A program made the position numbers and the translations under genes. The notes under the pieces are model-generated. The model did not search any database. It worked only from the letters and a program-made list of their open reading frames with translations, and had not been told where the DNA came from. A stretch of 64,000 nucleotides of DNA, taken from contig NZ_JYNL01000069.1 of NCBI RefSeq assembly GCF_001044235.1, forward strand, positions 129,295-193,294, given 5' to 3'. Below are positions 40,782 through 49,657 of the stretch, piece after piece (within the stretch, counting starts at the first letter, position 1; every line of letters begins with the position of its first letter). The stretch is from Mycolicibacterium chlorophenolicum (GTDB lineage: Bacteria > Actinomycetota > Actinomycetes > Mycobacteriales > Mycobacteriaceae).

Positions 40782-41276
40782 ATGTCTGCCCGACGGAGTG
40801 CACTGGCGGCGGCGACGCTCGTCGCGGCGGCCTGTGTCTGCCCCGGCGCCACCGCCACGGCGGCGCCGCCGGACTGGAGTGGGCGCTACACGGTGATCAC
40901 CTTCGCGTCGAACAAGCTGGGCACCAGCATCGCGGCCCGCCAGCCCGAACCGGATTTCCGCGCGCAGTACACCTTCAGCACCTCGTGCGCGGGCACCTGC
41001 GTGGCGACCGCGAACGACGGTCCGGCGCCGAGCAATCCGACGATCCCCCAGCCGAGCCGGTACACGTGGGACGGCAAGCAGTGGGTGTTCAACTACAACT
41101 GGCAGTGGGAGTGTTTCCGCGGCGACGACGTGCCCCGCGAGTACGTTCCGGCGCGCTCACTGGTGTTCTACGCGCCGACGCTGGACGGCTCGATGTACGG
41201 CAGTTGGCGCACCGAGATCCTCGACGGCATCTGCAAGGGCACCGTGGTGATGCCCGTCGCCGCCTACCCGGCCTGA
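40782..41276 (+). CDS. secreted mycobacterial protein of unknown function
   Basis: A 164-residue exported protein. A signal peptide (MSARRSALAAATLVAAACVC, cut near ATAAPPDW) precedes a mature domain of about 130 residues rich in Trp/Tyr, with two likely disulphides (CAGTC, and the Cys of WECF and GICKG) and the run RYTWDGKQWVFNYNWQW. I recall similar exported proteins in mycobacteria but no function. ATG at 40782 with GAGGGA upstream fits the signal peptide better than earlier in-frame starts. It overlaps the pruB 3' end by 13 bases, convergently. Confidence 0.82.
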   Translation: MSARRSALAAATLVAAACVCPGATATAAPPDWSGRYTVITFASNKLGTSIAARQPEPDFRAQYTFSTSCAGTCVATANDGPAPSNPTIPQPSRYTWDGKQWVFNYNWQWECFRGDDVPREYVPARSLVFYAPTLDGSMYGSWRTEILDGICKGTVVMPVAAYPA

Positions 41277-42238
41277 GCGCGCCGCTCGGTCAACGCCCGC
41301 AGGAAGAACGTCAGGTTGGCCGGACGCTCGGCGAGCCTGCGCACGAAGTAGCCGTACCACTGCGAGCCGAACGGCACGTAGACCCGTACGTGGTTGCCCT
41401 CGTCGGCCAGCCGGCGCTGCTCGCCGTCGCGGATTCCGTAGAGCATCTGGTACTCGAAATCGTCGGTGCTGCGCTGATTCTCGCGGACCATCGGCGCCAC
41501 CGCGGCGATGATCTCCGGATCGTGCGAGGCCACCATCGGGTAGCCGCGGCCGGCCATCAGGATGCGCAGGCACCCCAGGTAGGAGTCGGTGATCTGGTCG
41601 GTGTCGCGGTAGGCCACCGACGCCGGCTCGTCATAAGCGCCCTTGCACAACCGGATTCGGGCCCCCGAGGCCGCGAACTCCGAGCAGTCGGCCTTGGTCC
41701 GCTTCAGATAGGCCTGCAGCACGGTGCCCACCCAGTCGAAGTCGACCCGCAGATCCCGCACGATCGACAGCGTCGAATCCGTCGTGGTGTGGTCCTCTGC
41801 GTCCACGGTCACCCACACCCCGGCGCGGTGCGCGGCTTCGCAGATGGTGCGCGCGTTCTCCAGGGCGATCTTCTCGCCGTCGTGCGGCAACGCCTGCCCC
41901 AGCGCGGAGAGCTTCAGTGACACCTCGAGCGGACGCACCCGCGGCTCCGCCGCCTCCGACCGGCCGGCGAGCGCGTCGAGCAGGCCCAGGTAGGCCTGCA
42001 CCGTCGCGTCGGCGGCGTCGGCGTCGGTGACGTCCTCACCGAGGTAGTCGATCGACACCAGCCGCGACGAATCCCGCAGCGCCACAATCGCCGTCATCAC
42101 GTCGTCGAGCCCCTCGCCCGGAACGAAGCGGTGCACCACCCGCCGGGTCAGCGGGACCCGTTCGGCGGCGCGGCGCAGCCCGTCCTGCTTGGCGGCGGCC
42201 AGGATGACCGGTCGCGCGAACTGTCCGAACACGCCCAT
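41264..42238 (-). CDS. pruB: proline dehydrogenase
   Basis: A 324-residue monofunctional PRODH: a FAD-binding TIM barrel with VSIDYLGEDV, LEVSLKLSALG, WVTVDAEDH, RIRLCKGAYDEP and the C-terminal VRVYVPFGSQWYGYFVRRLAERP (substrate Arg pair). It oxidises proline to pyrroline-5-carboxylate. It starts 3 bases after the pruA stop on the same strand, so the two steps are made together. ATG at 42238. In M. tuberculosis this is Rv1188. Confidence 0.95.
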   Translation of the reverse strand: MGVFGQFARPVILAAAKQDGLRRAAERVPLTRRVVHRFVPGEGLDDVMTAIVALRDSSRLVSIDYLGEDVTDADAADATVQAYLGLLDALAGRSEAAEPRVRPLEVSLKLSALGQALPHDGEKIALENARTICEAAHRAGVWVTVDAEDHTTTDSTLSIVRDLRVDFDWVGTVLQAYLKRTKADCSEFAASGARIRLCKGAYDEPASVAYRDTDQITDSYLGCLRILMAGRGYPMVASHDPEIIAAVAPMVRENQRSTDDFEYQMLYGIRDGEQRRLADEGNHVRVYVPFGSQWYGYFVRRLAERPANLTFFLRALTERRAQAG

Positions 42239-42241
42239 GGC

Positions 42242-43870
42242 TCAGCCCTCCATGTGGGGATAGGTGTGGTGGGTGGGGGGTACGAAGGTCTCCTTGATGG
42301 AGCGGGCCGACGTCCACCGCGTCAGGTTCAACGCCGAGCCGGCCTTGTCGTTGGTGCCCGAGGCCCGTGAGCCACCGAAAGGCTGCTGGCCCACGACGGC
42401 GCCGGTCGGCTTGTCGTTGACGTAGAAGTTGCCCGCCGCGTGCCGGAGTCGCTGCTGCGCGGTGAGCACCGCGGCGCGGTCGTCGGCGATCACCGCGCCG
42501 GTCAGCGCGTATCGCGCCCCGCCGTCGACGACGTCGAGGATGCGGTCGTAGTCCTCGTCGGGGTAGACGTGCACGGCCAGCAGCGGCCCGAAGTACTCGG
42601 TGGAGAACGCCTCGTCGGTCGGGTCGTCGGACAGCAGCACGGTGGGGCGAACGAAATAGCCTTCGCTGTCGTCGTATTCGCCGCCGGCGGCCACCGTGAC
42701 ACCCGCCGCGCCCTTGGCCCGCTCGATCGCGGCCACGTTCTTGGCGAACGCCCGCTCGTCGATCAGCGCGCCGCCGAAGTTCGTCAGGTCGGTGACGTCG
42801 CCGTAGCGCAGCGCCTCGGTGGCGCCGAGGAAGTCGTCGCCCATCTGCTGCCACACCGAGCGCGGAACATACGCCCGCGATGCGGCCGAGCACTTCTGCC
42901 CCTGGTAGTCGAACGCACCGCGAATCAGGGCGGTGCGCAACACATCCGGCCGCGCTGACGAGTGGGCGACGACGAAGTCCTTGCCGCCGGTCTCCCCGAC
43001 CAGCCGCGGGTAGGTGTCGTAGCGGTCGATGTGGGTGCCGACCTCGCGCCACAGGTGCTGGAACGTCGCGGTGGACCCGGTGAAGTGGATGCCCGCCAGC
43101 CGCGGGTCGGCCAGCGCGACGTCGGACACCGCCTTGCCGTCACCAGCGACCAGGTTGATGACACCCGGCGGCAGACCGGCCGCCTCGAGCAGCTGCATGG
43201 TCAGGTACGCCGCGAACGTCTGCGTGGGCGACGGCTTCCACACCACGGTGTTACCCATCAGAGCGGGGGCGGTGGGCAGGTTGCCGGCGATCGCGGTGAA
43301 GTTGAACGGGGTGATCGCGTAGACGAAGCCCTCGAGCGGGCGGTGATCGGTGCGGTTCCACACCCCGTGTCCGCTGACGGGTTGCTCGGCCAGGATCTGC
43401 CGGGCGAACGCGACGTTGAATCGCCAGAAGTCGACGAGCTCGCACGGCGCGTCGATCTCGGCCTGGTAGGCGGACTTGGACTGGCCGAGCATCGTGGCGG
43501 CGGCGATCTTCTCCCGCCACGGTCCGGCGAGCAGGTCGGCCGCACGCAGGAACACCGCGGCGCGCTCGTCGAACGGGGTGGCCTCCCAGTCGGCCTTGGC
43601 GGCGAGCGCGGCCTCGACGGCGGCGGTGGCGTCGGCGTGGTCGGCGTTGGTCAGTGTGCCCAGCCGCGCGGCGTGCCGGTGCGGCTGCACGACGTCGATC
43701 CGGTCGCCGGCACCCATGCGGTGCCGCCCGCCGATGACGTGCGGCAGGTCGATCGGCTCGGCGGCGAGCCGGGTCAGTGCGTCGAGCAGCCTGGCGCGTT
43801 CCGGGGAGCCGGGGGCGAAGTCCCCGACGGGCTCGTTGGCGGGCAGCGGTACGTCGGTGATCGCATCCAT
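42242..43870 (-). CDS. pruA: delta-1-pyrroline-5-carboxylate dehydrogenase
   Basis: A 542-residue aldehyde dehydrogenase of the P5CDH subgroup. The catalytic Cys is in GQKCSAASRAYV, the general base Glu in LVGETGGKDFVVAH, the NAD segment is AITPFNFTAIAGNLP, and FGGSRASGTNDKAG closes the domain. It turns glutamate semialdehyde to glutamate. ATG at 43870 (MDAITDVPLP) was chosen; the open frame continues upstream toward pruC but with no family similarity. Divergent from its likely activator pruC. Confidence 0.95.
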   Translation of the reverse strand: MDAITDVPLPANEPVGDFAPGSPERARLLDALTRLAAEPIDLPHVIGGRHRMGAGDRIDVVQPHRHAARLGTLTNADHADATAAVEAALAAKADWEATPFDERAAVFLRAADLLAGPWREKIAAATMLGQSKSAYQAEIDAPCELVDFWRFNVAFARQILAEQPVSGHGVWNRTDHRPLEGFVYAITPFNFTAIAGNLPTAPALMGNTVVWKPSPTQTFAAYLTMQLLEAAGLPPGVINLVAGDGKAVSDVALADPRLAGIHFTGSTATFQHLWREVGTHIDRYDTYPRLVGETGGKDFVVAHSSARPDVLRTALIRGAFDYQGQKCSAASRAYVPRSVWQQMGDDFLGATEALRYGDVTDLTNFGGALIDERAFAKNVAAIERAKGAAGVTVAAGGEYDDSEGYFVRPTVLLSDDPTDEAFSTEYFGPLLAVHVYPDEDYDRILDVVDGGARYALTGAVIADDRAAVLTAQQRLRHAAGNFYVNDKPTGAVVGQQPFGGSRASGTNDKAGSALNLTRWTSARSIKETFVPPTHHTYPHMEG

Positions 43871-43965
43871 GTGCCCAAGCATGCCCACTTCGGCCGCGGT
43901 ATCCGATGGCCGATCGGACAACGCCTGGCAGAATTGTTGGTTGGATCACACAAGAGGGAGGCGCC

Positions 43966-45546
43966 ATGGCGGCGACATCGACGGGCCTCGGCCTGGGTCA
44001 GCTCCTGCTGGCGCTGGACCGCACGATGGTGACGCTCGTCGAGGCGCCGCGCGGGCTGGACATGCCGGTCAGCTCGGTGGCGCTCGTCGACGCCGACGAC
44101 GTGCGTCTGGGATTGGCCGTCGGCCCGGGGCCGGCCGACGTGTTCTTCCTGCTCGGGGTCTCCGACGTGGAAGCGGTCGGATGGCTGGAACGGCATACCG
44201 GCCGACCCGCGGCGATCTTCGTCAAGGAACCCACCGCCGCTGCGGTGAGCCGTGCGGCCGCACTGGGCGCCGCGGTGGTCGCCGTCGAACCGCAGGCCCG
44301 CTGGGAACACCTGTACCGCCTCGTCAACCACGCCTTCGAGCACCACGGTGATCGCGCTGACCCGCAGCATGATTCGGGCACCGACCTGTTCGGGCTGGCC
44401 CAGTCGATCGCCGACCGCACCCGCGGCATGGTGTGCATCGAGGACGCCGACAGCCGGATGCTCGCGTACTCGGCGTCCAGCGGGGAGGCCGACGAGCTGC
44501 GCCGGCTGACGATCCTGGGCCGCTCCGGTCCGCCCGAGCATCTGGAGTGGATCGGCCAGTGGGGCATCTTCGATGCGCTGCGCGCCGGCTCGGAGGTGGT
44601 GCGGGTCGCCGAGCGGCCGGAACTGGGGCTGCGGCCGCGGCTGGCGGTCGGCGTGCATCTTCCGTCCGAGGACCGGGAGCGGCCGGGGTTCGCCGGGACG
44701 ATCTGGCTGCAGCAGGGGTCGGCGCCGCTGGCCGACGACGTCGAGGAGATCCTGCGGGGCGGGGCCGTGCTGGCGGCGCGCATCATGGCGCGGCTGGCGG
44801 CGGCGCCGTCGCAGCACACCGCGCGCGTGCAGCAGCTGCTGGGCCTCGCCGGCACGGACGCCGACGACGTGGCGGCACTGGCCCGCGATCTGGGTATCCC
44901 CGCCGACGCGCGCGCGGCAGTGGTCGGGTTCCGCGGCCTGGACCGTTCGGTGCCCGCCGATGTGATCGCGTTGAGCGCGACTGCTTTTCGCGCCGACGCA
45001 CAGGTGGTCAGCGCCGGCGACCGGGTGTTCGTGGTGCTGCCGAAGGTCACCGGCGCCGCGTCGGTGACGTCGTGGGCCCGCGGCCTGGTCGCCGCGCTGC
45101 GCCGCGAGCTCGACCTCGAGGTGCGGGCGGTGACGGCCTGCCCGCTGGCGGGGGTGGCCGCCGCGGCGGCGGCGCGGGCCGAGGTGGATCGGGTGTTCGA
45201 CAGCGCACAGCGCCATCCCGGCGCGATCGGTCAGGTCACGACGGTCGACGAGGCACGCACGACGGTGCTGCTCGACGAGATCGTCTCGCAGGTGGCGGCG
45301 CAGCCGCGGCTCGTCGATCCGCGGGTGCGGGCGTTGCGCGAGCAGGAGCCGATGCTGGCGACCACGCTGCACGCCTTCCTCGACGGCTTCGGTGACATCG
45401 GGGCGATCGCCCAGCGCCTGCACGTGCATCCCAACACCGTGCGCTACCGCATCCGGCGGGTGGAGAAGCTACTGGCGACCTCGCTCGACGACCCCGACGA
45501 CCGGCTGGTGCTCGCGTTGGCGCTGCGCGCCACCGAACCCTCCTGA
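43966..45546 (+). CDS. pruC: PucR-type activator of proline catabolism
   Basis: A 526-residue PucR/CdaR-like regulator (Rv1186c type). The N-terminal 340 residues form a ligand-sensing region, a GGDEF-like CdaR domain follows, and a C-terminal helix-turn-helix at about 470-510 (FGDIGAIAQRLHVHPNTVRYRIRRVEKLL) binds DNA. It is divergent from pruA-pruB across 95 bases. In M. tuberculosis and M. smegmatis this protein was reported to activate the proline genes in response to proline, so the sharing of a promoter region is expected. ATG at 43966 with AGGGAGG upstream. Confidence 0.9.
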   Translation: MAATSTGLGLGQLLLALDRTMVTLVEAPRGLDMPVSSVALVDADDVRLGLAVGPGPADVFFLLGVSDVEAVGWLERHTGRPAAIFVKEPTAAAVSRAAALGAAVVAVEPQARWEHLYRLVNHAFEHHGDRADPQHDSGTDLFGLAQSIADRTRGMVCIEDADSRMLAYSASSGEADELRRLTILGRSGPPEHLEWIGQWGIFDALRAGSEVVRVAERPELGLRPRLAVGVHLPSEDRERPGFAGTIWLQQGSAPLADDVEEILRGGAVLAARIMARLAAAPSQHTARVQQLLGLAGTDADDVAALARDLGIPADARAAVVGFRGLDRSVPADVIALSATAFRADAQVVSAGDRVFVVLPKVTGAASVTSWARGLVAALRRELDLEVRAVTACPLAGVAAAAAARAEVDRVFDSAQRHPGAIGQVTTVDEARTTVLLDEIVSQVAAQPRLVDPRVRALREQEPMLATTLHAFLDGFGDIGAIAQRLHVHPNTVRYRIRRVEKLLATSLDDPDDRLVLALALRATEPS

Positions 45547-45552
45547 TCTGAC

Positions 45553-45614
45553 CGCGAGCAGACGCAAACTCGCGTGATCGCGGCGCTGTCTGCCGGAGTT
45601 TGCGTCTGTTCGCG
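45553..45614. terminator. bidirectional terminator-like palindrome between pruC and dapC
   Basis: CGCGAGCAGACGCAAACTC (45553-45571) pairs with the arm at 45596-45614 with one mismatch in 19, around a 24-base loop. It fills the whole gap between two convergent genes, ending at the dapC stop codon. No U tract on either side. Confidence 0.65.
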
Positions 45615-46685
45615 CTAGGAGGTCAGGCGGGCCGCCGCGGCGGCGATGCGCTCGTCGGTGGCGGTCAACGCGACCCGGACGTGCTGCGCACCGCGGGGGC
45701 CGTAGAACTCCCCCGGCGCGACGAGGATGCCGCGCTCGGCGAGCCAGGCGAGGGTGTCGCGGCAGGGCTCGCCGCGGGTGGCCCACAGGTACAGCCCGGC
45801 CTCGGAGTGGTCCACGGTGAAACCCGCCGCGCGCAGCGCAGGCAACAGCTGCTCGCGGCGGCGCGCATAGCGGGCGCGCTGCTCACGTTCGTGCCCGTCG
45901 TCGTCGAGGGCGGCCACCATCGCGGCCTGCACCGGAGTGGGCACCATCATGCCGGCGTGTTTGCGCACCGCGAGCAGCTCGGCGACCACCGCCGAGTCCC
46001 CGGCGACGAACCCGGCCCGGTAGCCGGCCAGCGACGACGTCTTCGACAGCGAGTGCAGCGCCAGCAGACCGGTGTGGTCACCGTCGCAGACGTCGGGGTG
46101 GAGCACCGACAGCGGCGCGGTGTCCCAGCCCAGCCCCAGGTAGCACTCGTCGGAGGCGACGAGCACGCCGCGCTCCCGGGCCCAGCCGACCACCTTGCGC
46201 AGGTGCTCGACGCCGAGCACTTTGCCGGTCGGGTTGCTCGGCGAGTTCAGGTACACCAGCGCGGGCACCGACGGCCCGAGCTGGGTCAGCGAATCGGCGC
46301 GCACGACGGCGGCACCGGCGAGCAGCGCACCCACCTCGTAGGTGGGATAGGCGAGCTCGGGGACGACGACCGTGTCCGCGGCGCCGAGGCCGAGCAGCGT
46401 GGGCAGCCACGCGATCAGTTCCTTGGTGCCGATCACCGGCAGCACCGCGTCAGGCGCGAGACCGGTGATGCCGTACCGGCGGGCCAGCGCGGCGACCGCG
46501 GCCTCGCGCAGCGCGGCGGTGCCCGCGGTGGTCGGATAGCCGGGCGCGGCACTGGCGGCGGCCAGGGCCTCCCGGATCACCGGCGCGACCGGGTCGACCG
46601 GCGTGCCGACCGACAGGTCGACGATGCCGTCGGGGTGTGCGCGGGCGGTCGCCGTGACGTCGGCGAGGGTGTCCCAGGGGAACAC
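45615..46685 (-). CDS. dapC: succinyldiaminopimelate transaminase DapC (class I/II PLP)
   Basis: A 356-residue fold-type I aminotransferase. It has DLSVGTPVDPV and GYPTTAGTAALREA, the PLP Asn in YLNSPSNPTGKVLG, the Asp/Tyr in ASDECYLGLGWD, the lysine in HSLSKTSSLAGYRAGF and the C-terminal Arg in HVRVALT. It makes succinyl-L-L-DAP precursors by transamination with glutamate. The GTG start at 46685 is the first usable codon, about seven residues shorter than the M. tuberculosis protein. It follows fdxC by 53 bases, the conserved fdxC-dapC order. Confidence 0.92.
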   Translation of the reverse strand: MFPWDTLADVTATARAHPDGIVDLSVGTPVDPVAPVIREALAAASAAPGYPTTAGTAALREAAVAALARRYGITGLAPDAVLPVIGTKELIAWLPTLLGLGAADTVVVPELAYPTYEVGALLAGAAVVRADSLTQLGPSVPALVYLNSPSNPTGKVLGVEHLRKVVGWARERGVLVASDECYLGLGWDTAPLSVLHPDVCDGDHTGLLALHSLSKTSSLAGYRAGFVAGDSAVVAELLAVRKHAGMMVPTPVQAAMVAALDDDGHEREQRARYARRREQLLPALRAAGFTVDHSEAGLYLWATRGEPCRDTLAWLAERGILVAPGEFYGPRGAQHVRVALTATDERIAAAAARLTS

Positions 46686-46738
46686 CGGCAGCGCCGCCGA
46701 CCGCAGTGGCCGGCGCGCCTTAGGCCGTGGGATCGTGC

Positions 46739-47062
46739 TCAGTCTTCACCCTGCGGGGGCAGGTCCTTGACCGCCTGCGGGTCGTTGTCGGTCTGGCCGA
46801 CCTTCGACGCGCCGCCGGGCGAGCCGAGTTCGCTGAAGAAATCCGCGTTGATCTGGGTGTAGCTGCTCCACTGGTCCGGCACATCGTCTTCGTAGTAGAT
46901 GGCCTCGACAGGGCACACCGGCTCGCAGGCGCCGCAGTCGACGCACTCGTCCGGGTGGATGTACAGCATGCGTGCGCCCTCGTAGATGCAGTCGACCGGG
47001 CACTCCTCGATACATGCCTTGTCTTTGACGTCGACGCAGGGCTCGGCAATCGTGTACGTCAC
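46739..47062 (-). CDS. fdxC: 7Fe ferredoxin FdxC
   Basis: A 107-residue ferredoxin with one 3Fe-4S and one 4Fe-4S site. The first cysteine set is EPCVDVKDKACIEECPVDC and the second CVDCGACEPVCPVEA, as in actinobacterial FdxA/FdxC. The C-terminal 40 residues are acidic and extend past the clusters. It carries electrons in the cytosol, for example to cytochromes P450 or other oxidoreductases. GTG start at 47062 after AGGAGAAGTTC. Confidence 0.95.
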   Translation of the reverse strand: MTYTIAEPCVDVKDKACIEECPVDCIYEGARMLYIHPDECVDCGACEPVCPVEAIYYEDDVPDQWSSYTQINADFFSELGSPGGASKVGQTDNDPQAVKDLPPQGED

Positions 47063-47193
47063 GAACTTCTCCTAAGTCCTCTCGAACTACCTGTCCGGTG
47101 GGGCTGTCCCGGCAAGCGCACTGATGGGCGCGACCGTTGTGGCAAGTATCCCTGCCGTTTGTTGGACGCGCGTGTCAGTGTGCCCTAACTCGT

Positions 47194-47221
47194 ACGCGCA
47201 ACCGGGTTAGGGGTTGCGCGT
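47194..47221. repeat. 10-base inverted repeat between an MFS gene and fdxC
   Basis: ACGCGCAACC (47194-47203) and GGTTGCGCGT (47212-47221) form a perfect stem with an 8-base loop. It lies 57 bases past the MFS stop and 132 bases before the fdxC start, so it may end MFS transcription or act as a control site for fdxC. The rest of this 215-base gap shows no coding frame. Confidence 0.6.
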
Positions 47222-47277
47222 GGTTACAGATACTAAACGTCTCATTTACTGGACGCCTAGCACCACACGCCTGTGCG

Positions 47278-48831
47278 TCATGCCGAAAGCTCGGCCCGCG
47301 GGTGGGCGGGCAGGAACGCCGCGACGAACACCGCACCGGCCAGACACACGGCGGCCGCGGTCAGGCAGCCCGCCCCGAGACCGGACAGGAACGCGTCGGT
47401 GACACCGGCGCGCAGGGCCGTCGCGACAGGTTCGGGCGCCTGCGCCGCGACGCCCAGACCCTGTGCCAGCCCTTCGCCGACCAGACTGCGCAGCGCCGGC
47501 GGCAGCAGAGCGACGGCCGGGGTGTCGCCGAGGCCGCCGGTGTAGAGCGTGGCGAAGATGCTGCCGATCACCGCGACCCCGAGGGTTCCGCCGACCTGGC
47601 GGGTGGCGTCGTTGACGGCCGAGCCCGCGCCGGCCTGCTCGGGCCGCACCACCCCCATGATCGAGTCGGTCGCCGGCGCGGAGGTCAGTCCCAGCCCGCC
47701 CCCGAGTAGCACCATCTGCGCCGCCATCTCGAGGTAGGAGACGCTGAGGTCGATCGTGGAGATCCACGCGAACGACGCCGCCATCATCAACAAGCCCACT
47801 GCGACAACCACTTTCGTGCCGACCCGGGTGACCGCGAGCTGGGTGCCGAGCACCGAGCCGATCGCGATCGAGCACGCGACGGGCAGGATGCGCAGGCCCG
47901 TACCCAGGGGGCTGAACCCTTGGAGCAACTGCATGAACTGGGTGATCAGGAAGATGAATCCGAACAGCGCGAAGAACGCCACGGTGACCGCACCGCTGGC
48001 GGCACTGAACCTCAGGTTGGCGAACAGCGACACGTCGATCAGTGGATCCGGCCGGCGGCGTTCCCATCCGACGAACACCAGCCCGGCGCAGAGCGCGACG
48101 GCGAAGCCCCCGAGCGTTGCGGCGCTGCCCCATCCGCGGGCGGGTGCCTCGATGATCGTGTAGACGAGCGCGCCGAGCAGGATCACCGACACCGCCACCC
48201 CGCCGAGGTCCATCCGGGTCCGGTCGGCCGGCGCCGCCGCGCGGATCGCCCACGGAGCAGCGAGCGCGGCGAGCAGCGCGATGGGCGCCAGCGCCAGGAA
48301 AAGGCTTCCCCACCAGAAGCTTTCGAGCAGCGCTCCGCCGAGGATCGGGCCGATGGCGACCCCGAGGCCCGTCACCGCCCCCCACGCCCCGATGGCTGCG
48401 GCGCGCCGACGCGGGTCGCGGAACGTGTCGGTGATGATCGCCAGCGTGGTCGGATAGATCAGCGCCGAGGCCACGCCCATCACCACCCGCATCAGGATCA
48501 GCGCGTCGGTCGTCGTGCAGAGTGCCGCACCGACGCTCGCCGCGGCGAACAGCAGCAGACCGGCGATCAGCGTGCGTCGCCGACCGAGTTTGTCGCCGAC
48601 GGTGCCGCCCGCGAGCACGAGCGCGGCGAAGGCCAGGTTGTAGGCGTCGACGATCCACTGCAGCCCGCGGGTCGACGCGCCCAGTTCCGAATTCAGGGTC
48701 GGCAGAGCGACGTTGACGATCGTCGTCTCCACGTTGATGGCCAGCGCGGCCACCAGCGTGACGACCAGTGCGGCAATCGGTTTCGACGGCGCGGCCATGC
48801 GGTGCCGGGGCGGGACTGCGGTCAGCGACAT
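47278..48831 (-). CDS. MFS drug exporter, EmrB/QacA (DHA2) type
   Basis: A 517-residue transporter with 14 predicted helices. Residues GGTVGDKLGRRRTL give the MFS motif A, IVNVALPTLNSELGAS the D1 motif of the 14-TMS group, and GVAIGPILGGAL the antiporter motif C. It would export cationic or hydrophobic drugs by H+ antiport. ATG at 48831 with AAGGTGG upstream; a longer frame upstream crosses the operator. The tetR gene just upstream on the same strand and the palindromic operator between them indicate drug-inducible control. Confidence 0.9.
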   Translation of the reverse strand: MSLTAVPPRHRMAAPSKPIAALVVTLVAALAINVETTIVNVALPTLNSELGASTRGLQWIVDAYNLAFAALVLAGGTVGDKLGRRRTLIAGLLLFAAASVGAALCTTTDALILMRVVMGVASALIYPTTLAIITDTFRDPRRRAAAIGAWGAVTGLGVAIGPILGGALLESFWWGSLFLALAPIALLAALAAPWAIRAAAPADRTRMDLGGVAVSVILLGALVYTIIEAPARGWGSAATLGGFAVALCAGLVFVGWERRRPDPLIDVSLFANLRFSAASGAVTVAFFALFGFIFLITQFMQLLQGFSPLGTGLRILPVACSIAIGSVLGTQLAVTRVGTKVVVAVGLLMMAASFAWISTIDLSVSYLEMAAQMVLLGGGLGLTSAPATDSIMGVVRPEQAGAGSAVNDATRQVGGTLGVAVIGSIFATLYTGGLGDTPAVALLPPALRSLVGEGLAQGLGVAAQAPEPVATALRAGVTDAFLSGLGAGCLTAAAVCLAGAVFVAAFLPAHPRAELSA

Positions 48832-48844
48832 GGCGGCCACCTTG

Positions 48845-48900
48845 ATGTTGACAGTGTTAACACCTGTGAGCATGGCAGGCTGAGTTAACGCTGTCAACAT
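48845..48900 (-). promoter_or_regulatory. 17-base inverted repeat operator over the MFS promoter
   Basis: ATGTTGACAGTGTTAAC (48845-48861) and GTTAACGCTGTCAACAT (48884-48900) are complementary at 16 of 17 positions. On the minus strand the right arm holds TTGACA (48898-48893), a consensus -35, and CATGCT stands 17 bases downstream as a possible -10. A TetR dimer pair here would block the promoter. Confidence 0.65.
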
Positions 48901-48905
48901 AGAAG

Positions 48906-49532
48906 TCAGGCGCGCGGCGCCGACCGCAGTCCGTCCTCGACGACCTGGAGAAGCCGCTCGCTGATCAACCGCTTCTCCTCGGCGCCGGCATGGCTCAGCG
49001 GCCCGTCGAGGAAGAGCTCCGCCAGACCGTGCACCGCGGCCCACGCCGCCTCGTCGAAACCGGCGCGCCGGTCCGCGGACAGCACCCCGACCTCCACGAG
49101 GTCGTCGATGCAGCCGGTCAGGATCTGGAACGGATGCCGCGACGGGTCGACGTCCTCGTCGGCGCGGTCGGGTCCGTCCTTGGCGAACGCGGTGCGGAAC
49201 AATCCGGGCTCGGCGAGCGCGAAGTCGACGTACGCGCGGCCTGTCGCCCTGAGTCGGGCCAGTGCCCGGCGGTCGCGCGGCCCTCGGTTGGGCACAGCCG
49301 CCACCGCCTCGCGCATGGCCTCCCCCAGTTGTCCCATCGCGTGGATCTGTACCGCGCCCAGCAGGGCACGGCGGTCGGCATAGTGCCGGTAGGCGGCCGA
49401 GTTGCTGACCCCGGCCAGGCGCTGGACGTCGCGCAGCACCACCGCGTCGGGGCCGCCGGCACGGGCCAGCGCGACGCCGTGGTCGAGCAGCGTCTGCCTG
49501 AGGTTGCCGTGGTGGTACGACGTGGCCGCCAT
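48906..49532 (-). CDS. TetR-family regulator of the MFS exporter
   Basis: A 208-residue TetR protein: HTH at about 1-55 (YHHGNLRQTLLDHGVALARA, LAGVSNSAAYRHYADRRALL), the ligand domain with a WHG-type C-terminus (AAWAAVHGLAELFLDGPL). ATG at 49532. It lies 74 bases upstream of the exporter on the same strand with a large palindrome between, so local repression of the exporter is likely. ATGTTGAC, the arm sequence of that operator, recurs at its own start codon. Confidence 0.9.
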   Translation of the reverse strand: MAATSYHHGNLRQTLLDHGVALARAGGPDAVVLRDVQRLAGVSNSAAYRHYADRRALLGAVQIHAMGQLGEAMREAVAAVPNRGPRDRRALARLRATGRAYVDFALAEPGLFRTAFAKDGPDRADEDVDPSRHPFQILTGCIDDLVEVGVLSADRRAGFDEAAWAAVHGLAELFLDGPLSHAGAEEKRLISERLLQVVEDGLRSAPRA

Positions 49533-49657
49533 GTTGACAAGTCTTACATCGACGCCGTCCACAACGCGGCGACGTCGCCGGGAATGAATTCGGACTGCGG
49601 TCCGTTTATCCGGGCGTGATCGTCGGATCGGCCGACGCGCTCCCGGAAGGAACACCC

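Noticed and set aside
47063..47277. Possible small RNA or tRNA in the gap before fdxC
   Set aside because: Only a 10-base hairpin is present; no tRNA arms or CCA-type end and no clear promoter for an independent RNA.
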